Shown one piece after another: positions 43,387 to 52,588 of a stretch of 64,000 nt of DNA; within the stretch, counting starts at the first letter, position 1; each line of letters starts with the position of its first letter. Origin of the DNA: an uncultured Elusimicrobia bacterium (GTDB lineage: Bacteria > Elusimicrobiota > Elusimicrobia > Elusimicrobiales > UBA9959); NCBI GenBank assembly GCA_903879915.1, contig CAIRNJ010000077.1:1-64000 (forward strand). Direction: 5' to 3'. The translations under genes and the position numbers were made by a program. The notes below the pieces were generated by a model. That model was not told where the DNA came from. It searched no databases and was given only the letters and a program-made list of their open reading frames with translations.

Positions 43387-44697
43387 TCAGGCCTCCATCC
43401 CTTTGCGGGCATACTTGGCCAGCAGCCAGAAGTCCACGATGCCGAGCGCCGTGTAGAAAAGCGTAAAGCCGCCCAGCGACAGCAGGACCTGCGCCGGAGT
43501 AATGGTCCTGGATACCCCTTCCGCCGTGCGCATCAGGCCGTACACCACCCAGGGCTGCCGGCCCAGCTCGGTAACTATCCAGCCCAGCTGTATGGCGATA
43601 TACGGCAGCGGGATGGCGTACAGCATAAGCTTCAGGAACCGCGGATAGTTGAGCAGCGTGTCTTTGTACCACAGCCAGACGGACAGCGCGGAAAGCAGTA
43701 TGAACAGCCCACCCAGCGCCACCATGGTGCGGAAGCTCAGGAAAACCGGCAGTACCGGCGGGCGGTCCTGCGGCGGAATATCGTTAAGCCCCTTCACTTC
43801 TGCCGAGGGGGAATGGAAGGCCATCAGCGACAGCGCGTAAGGCACTTTCAACGCTTCCACGGCGTTGCCGTCGCCTTTCAGCGAAGGGAACACCAGCAGC
43901 GTATACGGCGCCGATGTGCGCGTAACCCAGACAGATTCCATCGCCGCGAACTTCGCCGGCTGGTTCTTCGCCGCGTTCACGGCGCTCATGTCGCCCACGC
44001 CGGCCAGCAGCAGGGCGCTGCCCAGCGCGAAAACGGCGCCGGCCCCGAACGATCTTTTGAACAGCTCCTCCTGGTTCCTGCGCAGCAGATGCCAGGCCGA
44101 AACGCCCATCACGAAAAAGCCCGCTATCACCCAGCCGGCGGCCACGGTGTGGAAGAACTCTATCCAGCCGTAAGGGTTCAAGAGCAGCGCTTTAAAATCC
44201 ACCATCTCGGCCCGGCCGTTGCGCAGCACATAGCCCACGGGCCGCTGCATCCAGCCGTTAGCCAGCAGTATCCACAGCGCCGACATGTTCGTGGCGAAAG
44301 CCACTAGCCACATGGCGCCGGCGTGCGCTTTGCGCGACAGCCGGCCCCAGCCGAACACCCAGACGCCGATGAAAGTTGATTCCAGGAAAAAGGCCACGGT
44401 GGCCTCTATGGCCAGCGGCGCGCCGAAAATATCTCCCACATATTTGGCGTATTCCGCCCAGTTCATGCCGAACTGGAATTCCATGGTGAGTCCGGTCACC
44501 ACGCCGAGGGCGAAGTTTATCAGGAACAGCTTGCCCCAGAACCGGGTGATGGAAAGGTACTTCGCGTCGCCGGACCGCGCGTATCGCGTTTCGAACCAGG
44601 CCGTCAGCCAGCCCAGGCCCAGCGTGAGCGGCACGAAAAGAAAATGGAACATCGCCGTGACGGCGAACTGCAGCCTGCTTAGAAATATCGTATCCAT
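43387..44697 (-). CDS. cydA: Cytochrome bd oxidase subunit I, short-loop type
   Basis: Haem-bearing catalytic subunit, 436 residues. His ligand in TAMFHFLFVPLTLGLGWL (haem b595 side), His in IEFFHTVAAGWVIAGFFV (b558) and, in the second half, the quinol-loop region with PPQDRPPVLPVF and FRTMVALGG. At 436 residues it belongs to the short Q-loop class (CioA/Bacillus-like) rather than the longer E. coli type. The conserved GRQPWVVYGLMRT motif is present. AAGGAGCC precedes the ATG. Together with cydB it lets the cell respire at low oxygen and points to a microaerobic or facultative lifestyle. Confidence 0.96.
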   Translation of the reverse strand: MDTIFLSRLQFAVTAMFHFLFVPLTLGLGWLTAWFETRYARSGDAKYLSITRFWGKLFLINFALGVVTGLTMEFQFGMNWAEYAKYVGDIFGAPLAIEATVAFFLESTFIGVWVFGWGRLSRKAHAGAMWLVAFATNMSALWILLANGWMQRPVGYVLRNGRAEMVDFKALLLNPYGWIEFFHTVAAGWVIAGFFVMGVSAWHLLRRNQEELFKRSFGAGAVFALGSALLLAGVGDMSAVNAAKNQPAKFAAMESVWVTRTSAPYTLLVFPSLKGDGNAVEALKVPYALSLMAFHSPSAEVKGLNDIPPQDRPPVLPVFLSFRTMVALGGLFILLSALSVWLWYKDTLLNYPRFLKLMLYAIPLPYIAIQLGWIVTELGRQPWVVYGLMRTAEGVSRTITPAQVLLSLGGFTLFYTALGIVDFWLLAKYARKGMEA

Positions 44698-44723
44698 GGC
44701 TCCTTAAAATACCGCAGGTTCCT

Positions 44724-45485
44724 TTACGGGACTTCGGCCGCCAACGGGGTCGCCGGCCCGGCGGCGGGCGCTTCATTTTTTATTCTCATATAGGCCGCGG
44801 CATATGCTCCTATCACAACGACCGCCGCCGACGCCTCAAAGAATTCTCCCACGTAATACGCAAGGCCGGCGGGACTGGCGGCAAGCTTATTGATAAGCAT
44901 AGCCAGTGCTTTGGCGACGACCATGGGGAAGGCCGAGATGATGATAAGCTGCCATACCCGGCCGCGCATCAGCGCGTAACTGCGCTTTGCGGCCTCCAAT
45001 ATTCCCAAGCCCTCTATTATGCCGATATTAAGCCAGAGCGCTACCCGCAGCGACAGCCAGATAGCGGCTATCAGCCAAGCGGAGGAAACAAAAATATAAC
45101 CAAAGAACTTCACGGACATGAACCACATGGCCACCCACGTCAGGCTGATATACAGGAAGTCCCACCCGGCTTTCCGCAAATACCAGGCGTTGGCGTAGCG
45201 CGCCAGTCCTGCCGCCTCGCCGCCGGCGGCGTGCACGGTGACCCGCCCGGTCAGCCCGGCGGAGAACCACGCCATCAGCAGCAGTCCGGGCAGGTAAGCG
45301 AGGCACGCTTTTGCCGGGCTGGATTTCATAGCTTCGTCCATTACGTAAGCTCCGTCAACGCCCAATAATCCGCACGTAAAAACATAAAGCCAGGCTGAGG
45401 CCAGGGCTGCGGCAATATAAATAGCAGTTTCCTTTTTGGATCTGATAATAAGCCCGCACGCTTTATACAGTGAATGTTCTATCAC
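44724..45485 (-). CDS. Polytopic membrane protein of unknown function
   Basis: A 253-residue membrane protein with about six hydrophobic segments, beginning at a GTG (VIEHSLYKACG) behind a very strong GGAGGGAGG; longer frames upstream lack a ribosome site and are rejected. The segment ILEAAKRSYALMRGRVWQL before a membrane helix resembles the repeat seen in glycerophosphodiesterase membrane-domain and DUF4013-like proteins, which often associate with transport or lipid metabolism, but no catalytic domain is present. It is 26 nt from the cydA start on the same strand, so it may be the first gene of the cydAB unit. Confidence 0.7.
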   Translation of the reverse strand: MIEHSLYKACGLIIRSKKETAIYIAAALASAWLYVFTCGLLGVDGAYVMDEAMKSSPAKACLAYLPGLLLMAWFSAGLTGRVTVHAAGGEAAGLARYANAWYLRKAGWDFLYISLTWVAMWFMSVKFFGYIFVSSAWLIAAIWLSLRVALWLNIGIIEGLGILEAAKRSYALMRGRVWQLIIISAFPMVVAKALAMLINKLAASPAGLAYYVGEFFEASAAVVVIGAYAAAYMRIKNEAPAAGPATPLAAEVP

Positions 45486-45578
45486 AATAAACCTCCCTCC
45501 GCACGGTCCGCTGCATAAATATACCAAATTGCGTGAATGCGGCGGCGCGCCGCCGGTCAGTATCCCGCCGCCGGCGTG

Positions 45579-45608
45579 TTGCGAAAAGCCGGCCTTTACC
45601 GTTATAAT
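45579..45608 (+). promoter_or_regulatory. Promoter of the EEP-family gene
   Basis: TTGCGA at 45579-45584 and TATAAT at 45603-45608 are 18 nt apart, 40 nt before the ATG. Confidence 0.65.
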
Positions 45609-45648
45609 AGGAACCGTCACAACCATCATCCGCGGGAGCATACTTTTT

Positions 45649-46485
45649 ATGACCAGAACTAAATTAAGCTTGCTGCTGTTCTTCGCGCTGCACCTGAGCG
45701 CGCACGGTCTGACGGTGATGACCTATAACATCAGGCTGGATGTGGAGTCCGACGGGTCGAACGACTGGGCCCACCGGAAGGATTTCCTGGCTTCGCAGAT
45801 ACGGTTCTACGCGCCTGACATCTTCGGGGTGCAGGAGGCTGCGCCGGGGCAGGTGAAGGATATAGGGGCGGCCCTCGGACAATACGCCGGCGTCGGCGTC
45901 GGGCGGGACGGCCCGGGCCAAGGCGAGGCCTCGAATATCTATTATCAAAAGGACCGGTTCGAAGCGGCCAGGAGCGGCACCTTCTGGCTTTCGGAAACCC
46001 CGGAGAAGGTTTCAAAAGGCTGGGACGCGGCTTACAACAGGGTCTGCACCTACGCTATGCTCAGGGACCGCCGGACAAAAAGATCGTTCTGGGTATTCAA
46101 TACCCACCTGGACCATGTCGGCGAAGCGGCCAGAACCAACGGGCTGCGGCTTATACTTTCGAAAATGGCCGAATTGAACGCTAAAAAATATCCGGCCATC
46201 CTCATGGGGGACTTCAACTCCGAACCCGGCACGGAGAGGATCAGCAGCTTAAGAAAAGAAATGAACGACGCCAGGGAAATATCCGAAGAGAAGCCTTTCG
46301 GGCCCGCGGGAACGTTCAATGGCTTTAACTACGGCCAGCCGGCCACGGAACTGATAGATTATGTCTTTCTTTCGAAACCCGCTGGGTTCAAAGTGAAGAA
46401 ATACGCGGTGCTGACCGATTCAAAGGACCTGCGCTACCCCTCGGACCATTTCCCGGTCTACGTCGAGCTCGACTGGGGACGCTGA
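45649..46485 (+). CDS. Exported endonuclease/exonuclease/phosphatase-family protein
   Basis: A 278-residue protein: short signal peptide (MTRTKLSLLLFFALHLSAHG) and an EEP domain. Metal and catalytic residues appear in order: VMTYNIRLD (Asn), DIFGVQEAAP (Glu), NTHLDHVG (His/Asp), ILMGDFNSEPG (Asp/Asn) and YPSDHFPVYVEL (Asp/His). The fold serves nucleases, sphingomyelinases and phosphodiesterases. The domain length and the WDAAYNRVCTYAMLRD stretch resemble small secreted members often annotated as endonucleases or phosphodiesterases; the exact substrate is not decidable. The start is chosen after CGGGAG with the signal peptide intact; the open frame extends upstream through the promoter and is rejected there. 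Confidence 0.88.
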   Translation: MTRTKLSLLLFFALHLSAHGLTVMTYNIRLDVESDGSNDWAHRKDFLASQIRFYAPDIFGVQEAAPGQVKDIGAALGQYAGVGVGRDGPGQGEASNIYYQKDRFEAARSGTFWLSETPEKVSKGWDAAYNRVCTYAMLRDRRTKRSFWVFNTHLDHVGEAARTNGLRLILSKMAELNAKKYPAILMGDFNSEPGTERISSLRKEMNDAREISEEKPFGPAGTFNGFNYGQPATELIDYVFLSKPAGFKVKKYAVLTDSKDLRYPSDHFPVYVELDWGR

Positions 46486-46553
46486 TGACTTTATGATTAT
46501 TTATCCACAGCCAGTTGGGAATCGCTGGCAGTAAGCCATTATTGTTATCAGCG

Positions 46554-47633
46554 TCACCTGGCGGTGAAAGCCTGCAGTTTCAGGAGCAGCTCCGGGAAGA
46601 ACGGGTTGTTCTCGGGCCGGGGCAGGACGTTGTGCGCTATGCCGGCCGCCGCGGGATATAAAGTGTACACGCCGGCCGCGGCCGGCAGCGACGCCATGAA
46701 CTTGGTGACGGCGGCCGGGCTGACCACCCTGTCGGCCGCCGACTGCGCCGCGAAAACCCTGGTGCCGGAGCCGATGCTCCGCAGTATCTGGGCGCGCCCG
46801 CGCTGCACGTCGCGGGTAAGATAATAAAGCTGGCAGACGCCGTTGACGGCCATTTTATTGTAGTAATAAGGGTTGTCTTCAATGATGGTTTCCGGGTTGG
46901 ATTCGCGGTATTCCCCCAGAATATGGGCGGTGATCCAGGGAACCTGGCAGCCGACCGCCACCTTCAGCTGATCGGCCTCGTTCATTGCCAGGGCCGGGGA
47001 GAAAAGGAAAACGTTCTCGGCCCTGAGCTCGGGGTGCCTGCGCAGGGCGTCCAGCGACAGCGCGCCGCCGGTGGAGAAACCGGCCAGCGAGATGCGCTCG
47101 CCCAGCCCGGCCGCGATGTTCAGCCCGCGGTCCACTTCCTGCTGCCACTGGAGCTCTTTTACATGCAGCAGGTCCTCGGGCCTGGTGCCGTGCCCGGGCA
47201 GCAGTATGGAAACCACGTTATAGCCCTGCTGGTAGAGCTTCTCGCCCAGCGCGCGCATATACCAGGGGGAGTCGGTAAGGCCGTGTATCATCAGCACAGT
47301 TCTGCGGGCCCTGGAGCCGTGGCTGAGCAGGAAAGGGAGATTGTCTTCGTTCTTGATGCCGGCGCGCTTGGATTCCCTGTAGGCTTTGAACTCCGCTGCC
47401 GCGGCCTCGTAAGTCTTTCCCGCCGCGATAGGCTGTGTGGGCGGCAGCGACTTGTAATAAGCTTCCTCAGCGGGATCAGTGAACTCCGAAGCCGCGGCGG
47501 CGGGGGGAATGCCGCTGCGCACCGCCGGGAGCGAACCGCCGGCGCCGGTTTCAAGCTGGTCGAGCGCGCCGGGCGCCGCAAAACAGGGCGCTGCCGCGAA
47601 GATAAGAGCCAGGGAAAGTATTTTTTTGAACAT
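46554..47633 (-). CDS. Exported alpha/beta hydrolase (carboxylesterase/lysophospholipase-like)
   Basis: A 359-residue exported hydrolase. Signal peptide MFKKILSLALIFAAAPCFAA, then a linker and the alpha/beta fold: LMIHGLTDSPWYMRALG (oxyanion strand), LLPGHGTRPEDLL, nucleophile Ser in LAGFSTGGALSL, Asp in AQSAADRVVSP and His in GIAHNVLPR. The layout matches the serine aminopeptidase S33/monoacylglycerol lipase-like group. Probable substrates are lipids or esters. The gene converges on the EEP gene and stands alone; its start lacks an evident ribosome site. Confidence 0.85.
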   Translation of the reverse strand: MFKKILSLALIFAAAPCFAAPGALDQLETGAGGSLPAVRSGIPPAAAASEFTDPAEEAYYKSLPPTQPIAAGKTYEAAAAEFKAYRESKRAGIKNEDNLPFLLSHGSRARRTVLMIHGLTDSPWYMRALGEKLYQQGYNVVSILLPGHGTRPEDLLHVKELQWQQEVDRGLNIAAGLGERISLAGFSTGGALSLDALRRHPELRAENVFLFSPALAMNEADQLKVAVGCQVPWITAHILGEYRESNPETIIEDNPYYYNKMAVNGVCQLYYLTRDVQRGRAQILRSIGSGTRVFAAQSAADRVVSPAAVTKFMASLPAAAGVYTLYPAAAGIAHNVLPRPENNPFFPELLLKLQAFTAR

Positions 47634-47905
47634 TCAGGGAGCTTCGGGAATACGTGTCGTTCACCGCTCTGATATTATGGCAATAAAAAACGGCGCGGCT
47701 AAGCGGCGGAAGGCCCAAATACTAAAATTATTATTGCCTATAAGATAATAGGCCTTTAGGACAGCGGGGGCCGGCGGCAACAGGTGTTGCGCCGCCGTAT
47801 TCCCCGAACGCTTTATTTATCGCATAATATCACATGTTCCCGGAGCAGGCGCGGTGATATTGGCGCCAATATAAAGGCCGGGCCGTTTTTAGCGCGGTTT
47901 TGAAC

Positions 47906-48967
47906 ATGATCGAAGGAGCCCTCTATTTAGCTTTACTGGCCTCGGGCGCGCGCAGCGCGCCGGAGCCGGCCAGCCCGCCCGCGCACGTGAGGGCGCAGGG
48001 CGCCGCGCGCGAACCCGCCTGCCTTGGCGCGGCGCTCCCCATGCTGGTGTCCAAAGAAATGCCGTACGCCGAAGTGCGGGTAGGCGCCGCGCGCGGGATG
48101 TTCATGCTCGATTACGGCGCCAACGTTTCGTCCATAGACCTGAAAGCGATGCCCGGCGTTACCCCGGTGCCGGGCAGCTGCGATCCCGCGGAACCCGGCG
48201 GGCAGTGCGCGTTCGACGATTTCTCGTTCATTGAAGACCTGGGCCGCGTGCAGCTGCTCACCGCCGATTTTTCCGGGCTTATACTGGACACCCGGCAGGC
48301 CGGCATTGTCGGCACCGATTTCCTCAGCGAGAACGCCTACACGCTGCGCTACAAAGAAGGCACGCTGTCGCGCGCCGGCCGCGGGGAGTTCTGTTCTCCC
48401 GGCGCGCTGCTGGCCGCCGGTTTCGCCCCGCTGTCGACGGTGGGCTATTTTTCCAGCGACGTCGGCACGCTGCTGCCGCTCAGCGCGCTGAACAAGAAAT
48501 ATTCCGGGCCGCTCACGGTGCCGAACGTTCCCGCCGTGCCGGTGCGCGTGGCCGGCGTTACCGCGCGGGCGCAGATAGATACCGGCTACAGCGACTATCT
48601 CGTGCGGCATTCCGTTAACATCAACGCCGCGTTCTACGACCGCATAGCCGCGGCCGATCCCGCCGCGCTGGCGCGCTGGCCGAAGAACGACAAGAAGCTG
48701 TCCACCTGCGTGCCGGGCGTGCAGGAGCGCGTGGAGGCCTACCGCCTAAACAGAGGCGCCCTGGAGTTCGTGTCCGAGGACGGCGGCGCCGCGCGCAGTT
48801 TCCGCGACGCCGTGGTGTACGTCAAGCGCACTCCGCCGGCGGCCCTCGCCTGCGGCGGCATAGGCACCCACACCCAGCCGGCGGCCCAGCTGGGCGGCTC
48901 GTTCATGGCGGACATCGGAACGGTGGTCTTCGACCCCTTCGCCTCGCGCGTGTGGATACTTAAATAG
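47906..48967 (+). CDS. Exported aspartic-protease-like protein
   Basis: A 353-residue protein with a short N-terminal hydrophobic stretch (MIEGALYLALLASGARS) that may be a signal peptide. Two related halves each hold an aspartic-protease-like loop: FMLDYGANVSSID near residue 71 and AQIDTGYSDYLV near residue 224. The second is a canonical DTG; the first is DYG. Other family-like elements are GIVGTDFLSENAYTLRY and GGSFMADIGTVVFDPF. Cysteines are spread through the chain. This looks like a bilobal retropepsin/pepsin-like protein; whether it is active with DYG is uncertain. The start is the ATG at 47906 (a TTG two codons upstream is less likely). The 272-bp gap upstream holds nothing recognisable. 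Confidence 0.65.
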   Translation: MIEGALYLALLASGARSAPEPASPPAHVRAQGAAREPACLGAALPMLVSKEMPYAEVRVGAARGMFMLDYGANVSSIDLKAMPGVTPVPGSCDPAEPGGQCAFDDFSFIEDLGRVQLLTADFSGLILDTRQAGIVGTDFLSENAYTLRYKEGTLSRAGRGEFCSPGALLAAGFAPLSTVGYFSSDVGTLLPLSALNKKYSGPLTVPNVPAVPVRVAGVTARAQIDTGYSDYLVRHSVNINAAFYDRIAAADPAALARWPKNDKKLSTCVPGVQERVEAYRLNRGALEFVSEDGGAARSFRDAVVYVKRTPPAALACGGIGTHTQPAAQLGGSFMADIGTVVFDPFASRVWILK

Positions 48968-48976
48968 CGCAAAAAG

Positions 48977-49015
48977 GGGACAGGCTGCTTTTTCCATGAA
49001 AAAGCAGCCTGTCCC
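48977..49015. terminator. Bidirectional terminator, 18-bp perfect hairpin
   Basis: GGGACAGGCTGCTTTTTC and its exact complement are separated by only CAT, with A-runs on the left and T-runs on the right. It serves both the protease-like gene on the plus strand and mutS on the minus strand. Confidence 0.9.
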
Positions 49016-49027
49016 TTTTCTTTTGAG

Positions 49028-51601
49028 TTACTTCAGCCTTTTTTTCCAGTCGCCGATGGCGGCCAGGGCCTGCAGGGGGGTCATGTTGTCGGTGTCGCAC
49101 ATCTTCACCTCGTCCAGCACGGGATGGCTGGAGAAGATGGGCAGCATGGGGGTCTGGTTCTCGTCGCCCGACTCCACCTGTATGTTGCCTTTGGTCTCGA
49201 GCGTGCGCAGGATCTCCCGGGCGCGCTGGATGGCGGAATCGGGCAGGCCGGCCAGCTGCGCCACGTGGATGCCGTAGGATTTGTCCGCCGGGCCCGCGGC
49301 TATCTTGTGCAGGAACACCACCTCGGTCCTGCCGGTGGAATTGGTCCATTCCTTCACCGAGATATTGCAGTTCTTGATGCCGGCGAATTTTTCCGGCAGC
49401 TCGGCCAGCTCGAAATAATGGGTGGCGAACAGCACCTTGGGCCCGCCCTCGGGCCTGTAAAGATGCTCCACCACGGCCCAGGCTATGGAAATGCCGTCGA
49501 AAGTGGACGTGCCGCGGCCCACCTCGTCGAGCAGGATCAGGCTTTTGGGCGTGGCCAGGCGCATGATGGCCGAGGTCTCGCGCATCTCCACCATGAAGGT
49601 GGATTCGCCGCGGGCCATGCGGTCCTGCGCGCCGATGCGCGTCATGATGCGGTCCACTATGCCTATCTCGGCCGCGCGGGCGGGCACGAAGCCGCCCATC
49701 TGCGCCATTATCACGGCCACGGCGGCCTGCCGCAGGTACACGCTCTTGCCGCTCATGTTGGGCCCGGTCAGTATTATCACCCGGGCCTCGGGGCCGCCGA
49801 TGTCGAGATCGTTGGGCACGAAAGTGCCGGCGGGCAGGAAGCGCTCCACCGCCGGGTGGCGCCCCTCTTCGATCCTGAGCGCTTCGCCGGAGGTGATCTT
49901 AGGCCGGGCGAACTCGTAGCGCACGGCGCCCTCGGCCAGCGCGTAGAACACGTCCAGCTCGGCCGCCCCGGAGGCGAAGATCTTTATCTCGCCCAGCGCG
50001 GCGCGCACTTTGCCGCGCAGCTCCGTGAACAGGTGCGTCTCGAGCTTGGCGGTGCGCTCTTCGGCGCTGAGGATCTTGTTCTCCAGCACCTTCAGCTCCT
50101 CGGTTATATAGCGCTCGGCGTTGACCAGCGTCTGCTTGCGCACGAAATAGTGCGGCACTTTGGGCGACTGCGCCTTCGAGACCTCGATGAAATAGCCGAA
50201 AACGCTGTTGTAGCCCACTTTAAGCGTGTTGATCTGCGTCTTTTCCCGCTCGCGCTGTTCGATATCGGCCAGCAGCTGCTGGCTGTCGCGGCGCACGGCG
50301 CGCAGCTCGTCCAGCTCCTTATTGTAGCCTTCGCGTATCACGCCGCCGTCGGAGAGCCGCGCGGGCGGGGTTTCGGCCAGCGCTTTATCGAGCTCGGCGC
50401 GCAGCAGGTTCAGCGCGCCGGAGGCGCCGTCCAGCCGCGAGGCCAGCTCGGGGGCGCATTCGAAGAAACCGGTGGAGGTCAGCAGCAGCTTCAGGTGCGG
50501 CAGCTGCCCGAGGGCCTTGCGCACCGCGGCCAGGTCGCGGGGGGAGGCGCTTAGGTTTATGACGCGGCCGAGCAGCCGCTCGATGTCCGGCACCTGCGCC
50601 ATTATCTCGCCGAGCTTCTCGCGCGCCTCGCGGTTCTCGGCCAGGAAAGCGGTGAAGGCCTGGCGGTTGTGGATCTCGCGGATGTCGGACAGCGGCTCGA
50701 GTATCCAGCGGCGCAGCAGGCGCGAGCCCATGGAAGTCCTGCAAAGGTCCAGCACGCCCCAGAGCGTCTTGGAATCGTCCCCGTCCGGCGAAGACACCAG
50801 CTCCAGGGTCTTTATGGCCGACTCGTCGAGCTGCAGGCGGTTGGACGGCTCGTAATAAAAGGGCGAGAAAACCTCTTTCAGGCCGGGCTGCGTCTGGCGC
50901 ACGTAGGAGGTAACCTTGAGCGCCGTTTTCATGGCCAGTTTATGGTTCTGCCACACCGCCTGCGCGGCCCAGGCCGGGTCGGGCGCGTCGGCGCGGGAAT
51001 ATTCCGTAAGCACGGCGCTTCCGAAGTCGAGGTTGCGGCGCCGTATCTCCTTGACGGTCCGGGGGTCCGCTATTATCTCGGCGGGCGCCGTTTTGGAAAC
51101 GAAGGACAGCAGCTGGTACAGGTCGGGGTCGTTGAGGTTCTGCGTGGCCAGGAAATCCCCGGTGGAGGCGTCGAAAGACGACAGCCCCCAGCCGACGATG
51201 TCGATATCCAGCGCCACCAGGTAATGCGAGGCGCGCGGCTGCAGCAGCTCGTCCTCCACCACGGTGCCGGGCGTTATCAGGCGCACTACTTCGCGCCTGA
51301 ATAACTTGGTCTTTTTAGCGTCCCCGTCCGGCGTGATCTGTTCGCAGATGGCCACCTTATGGCCGCCGGCCAGCAGCCGGGAAATATAGTTGGACGCGCT
51401 ATGGTGCGGCACGCCGCACATGGGCACGCCCTGCCGCGCGGTGAGCGTGAGGCCCAGCAGGGAGCTGGCCGTCTTCGCGTCCTCGAAGAACATCTCGTAG
51501 AAATCGCCCAGGCGGAAAAAAAGCAGCGCCTGCGGATAGGATCTTTTCAGCGACTGGTACTGCTGCATTACCGGCGTTTCCGGGGTTTCAACTTTGATCA
51601 T
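49028..51601 (-). CDS. mutS: DNA mismatch repair protein MutS
   Basis: An 857-residue mismatch sensor. The N-terminal mismatch-binding domain has the Phe-x-Glu motif in FFRLGDFYEMFFEDA and the MCGVPHHSA loop. The C-terminal ABC-type ATPase shows the P-loop LTGPNMSGKSVYLRQ, GESTFMVEMRETSAIM and LLDEVGRGTSTFDG. Length and domain order match MutS1. The downstream unit in mismatch repair, MutL, is encoded about 9 kb away. dusB lies 14 nt upstream on the same strand, so the two may be co-transcribed. Confidence 0.98.
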   Translation of the reverse strand: MIKVETPETPVMQQYQSLKRSYPQALLFFRLGDFYEMFFEDAKTASSLLGLTLTARQGVPMCGVPHHSASNYISRLLAGGHKVAICEQITPDGDAKKTKLFRREVVRLITPGTVVEDELLQPRASHYLVALDIDIVGWGLSSFDASTGDFLATQNLNDPDLYQLLSFVSKTAPAEIIADPRTVKEIRRRNLDFGSAVLTEYSRADAPDPAWAAQAVWQNHKLAMKTALKVTSYVRQTQPGLKEVFSPFYYEPSNRLQLDESAIKTLELVSSPDGDDSKTLWGVLDLCRTSMGSRLLRRWILEPLSDIREIHNRQAFTAFLAENREAREKLGEIMAQVPDIERLLGRVINLSASPRDLAAVRKALGQLPHLKLLLTSTGFFECAPELASRLDGASGALNLLRAELDKALAETPPARLSDGGVIREGYNKELDELRAVRRDSQQLLADIEQREREKTQINTLKVGYNSVFGYFIEVSKAQSPKVPHYFVRKQTLVNAERYITEELKVLENKILSAEERTAKLETHLFTELRGKVRAALGEIKIFASGAAELDVFYALAEGAVRYEFARPKITSGEALRIEEGRHPAVERFLPAGTFVPNDLDIGGPEARVIILTGPNMSGKSVYLRQAAVAVIMAQMGGFVPARAAEIGIVDRIMTRIGAQDRMARGESTFMVEMRETSAIMRLATPKSLILLDEVGRGTSTFDGISIAWAVVEHLYRPEGGPKVLFATHYFELAELPEKFAGIKNCNISVKEWTNSTGRTEVVFLHKIAAGPADKSYGIHVAQLAGLPDSAIQRAREILRTLETKGNIQVESGDENQTPMLPIFSSHPVLDEVKMCDTDNMTPLQALAAIGDWKKRLK

Positions 51602-51615
51602 AAATAGGGCGGCCT

Positions 51616-52584
51616 CTACATATATTGTATCAAAAGGGTTCTGGCTTCTTTAAGGGTTTTGAGGGTCATGAAGGAAGCCCTGGCGCCGGAGGCGTTGGGC
51701 AGGCCCTTCAGCCAGTAGCCCACCAGCTTGCGGGCGCGGGCCAGGCCGCGCTCCTCGCCGTAGATGCCGGCGCTGAGCTCGAGGAAACGGACGAACAGCT
51801 TTATGCGCTCCTGCGACGCCAGCGCGGAGGCGGGCGCGCCGGCCAGCCCGGCCGCTATCTCGCGGAAGATCATGGGGTTGAAAACGGCCGCGCGCCCCAC
51901 GGCCACGCCCGCGCAGCCGGCCTCCAGCATGGCGCGGGCGCCGGCGGCGTCGGCTACGCCGCCGTTGCCGAAAACCGGGATCTTTACCGCGGCGGCCGTG
52001 GCCGCCATGGCCGGCAAGTCGATCGGGCCGGTGTGGAACTGCGAGGCCGGCCGGCCGTGCAGCGTTATGGCGGCGGCGCCGGCCTCCTCGGAGATGCGCG
52101 CGAGCAGCGGCCCGAGGTTCTCGCCTGCCTCTATGCCCACGCGGAACTTCACGGTGACCGGGACCTTAACGCTTTTTACTACGCTGGAAATTATGTCCGC
52201 CAGCAGCAGCGGCGTCTTCATCAGGCCGGAGCCAGCGCCGGAGCGCAGCACTTTCCTGACGGGGCAGCCGGCGTTGATGTCCACGATGTCGGCGCCGTGC
52301 CGCTCCACCTCCCGCGCCGCCAGCGCCATAGTGGCGGGGTCCGCGCCGAAGATCTGTATGGCCACGGGGTGCTCGCCGGGGTTGAGCTCCAGCATCCTGA
52401 AAGATTTTTTATTGCCGTACTTGATGCTGTCGGCCGAAACCATTTCGGTGACCACCAGCCCCGCCCCGCCCTCGGCCGCCAGGATGCGGAAAGCGGCGCC
52501 GGTGATGCCGGCCATGGGGGCCAGCGCCAGATTGTTTTTCAGGCTTACGGAGCCTACCGTTACGGGGCGCAGGCTGGAAGACAT
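51616..52584 (-). CDS. dusB: tRNA-dihydrouridine synthase
   Basis: FMN enzyme that reduces uridine in the tRNA D-loop. The 322-residue protein has the TIM-barrel start NLALAPMAGITGAAFRI, catalytic Cys in DINAGCPVRKVLRSGAGSG, the FMN phosphate sites PVFGNGGVADAAGA and GVAVGRAAVFNPMIF, and a C-terminal helical RNA-binding domain. The motif set is nearest the DusB class; the letter B is by similarity only. It is 4 nt after the preceding unknown gene and 14 nt before mutS, which suggests one operon. Confidence 0.93.
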   Translation of the reverse strand: MSSSLRPVTVGSVSLKNNLALAPMAGITGAAFRILAAEGGAGLVVTEMVSADSIKYGNKKSFRMLELNPGEHPVAIQIFGADPATMALAAREVERHGADIVDINAGCPVRKVLRSGAGSGLMKTPLLLADIISSVVKSVKVPVTVKFRVGIEAGENLGPLLARISEEAGAAAITLHGRPASQFHTGPIDLPAMAATAAAVKIPVFGNGGVADAAGARAMLEAGCAGVAVGRAAVFNPMIFREIAAGLAGAPASALASQERIKLFVRFLELSAGIYGEERGLARARKLVGYWLKGLPNASGARASFMTLKTLKEARTLLIQYM

Positions 52585-52588
52585 TATT

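Noticed and set aside
48977-49015. The perfect 18-bp hairpin as a mobile-element end or attachment site
   Set aside because: It sits between two converging gene ends with A- and T-runs on both sides, which a bidirectional terminator explains fully; no second copy was found in the window.
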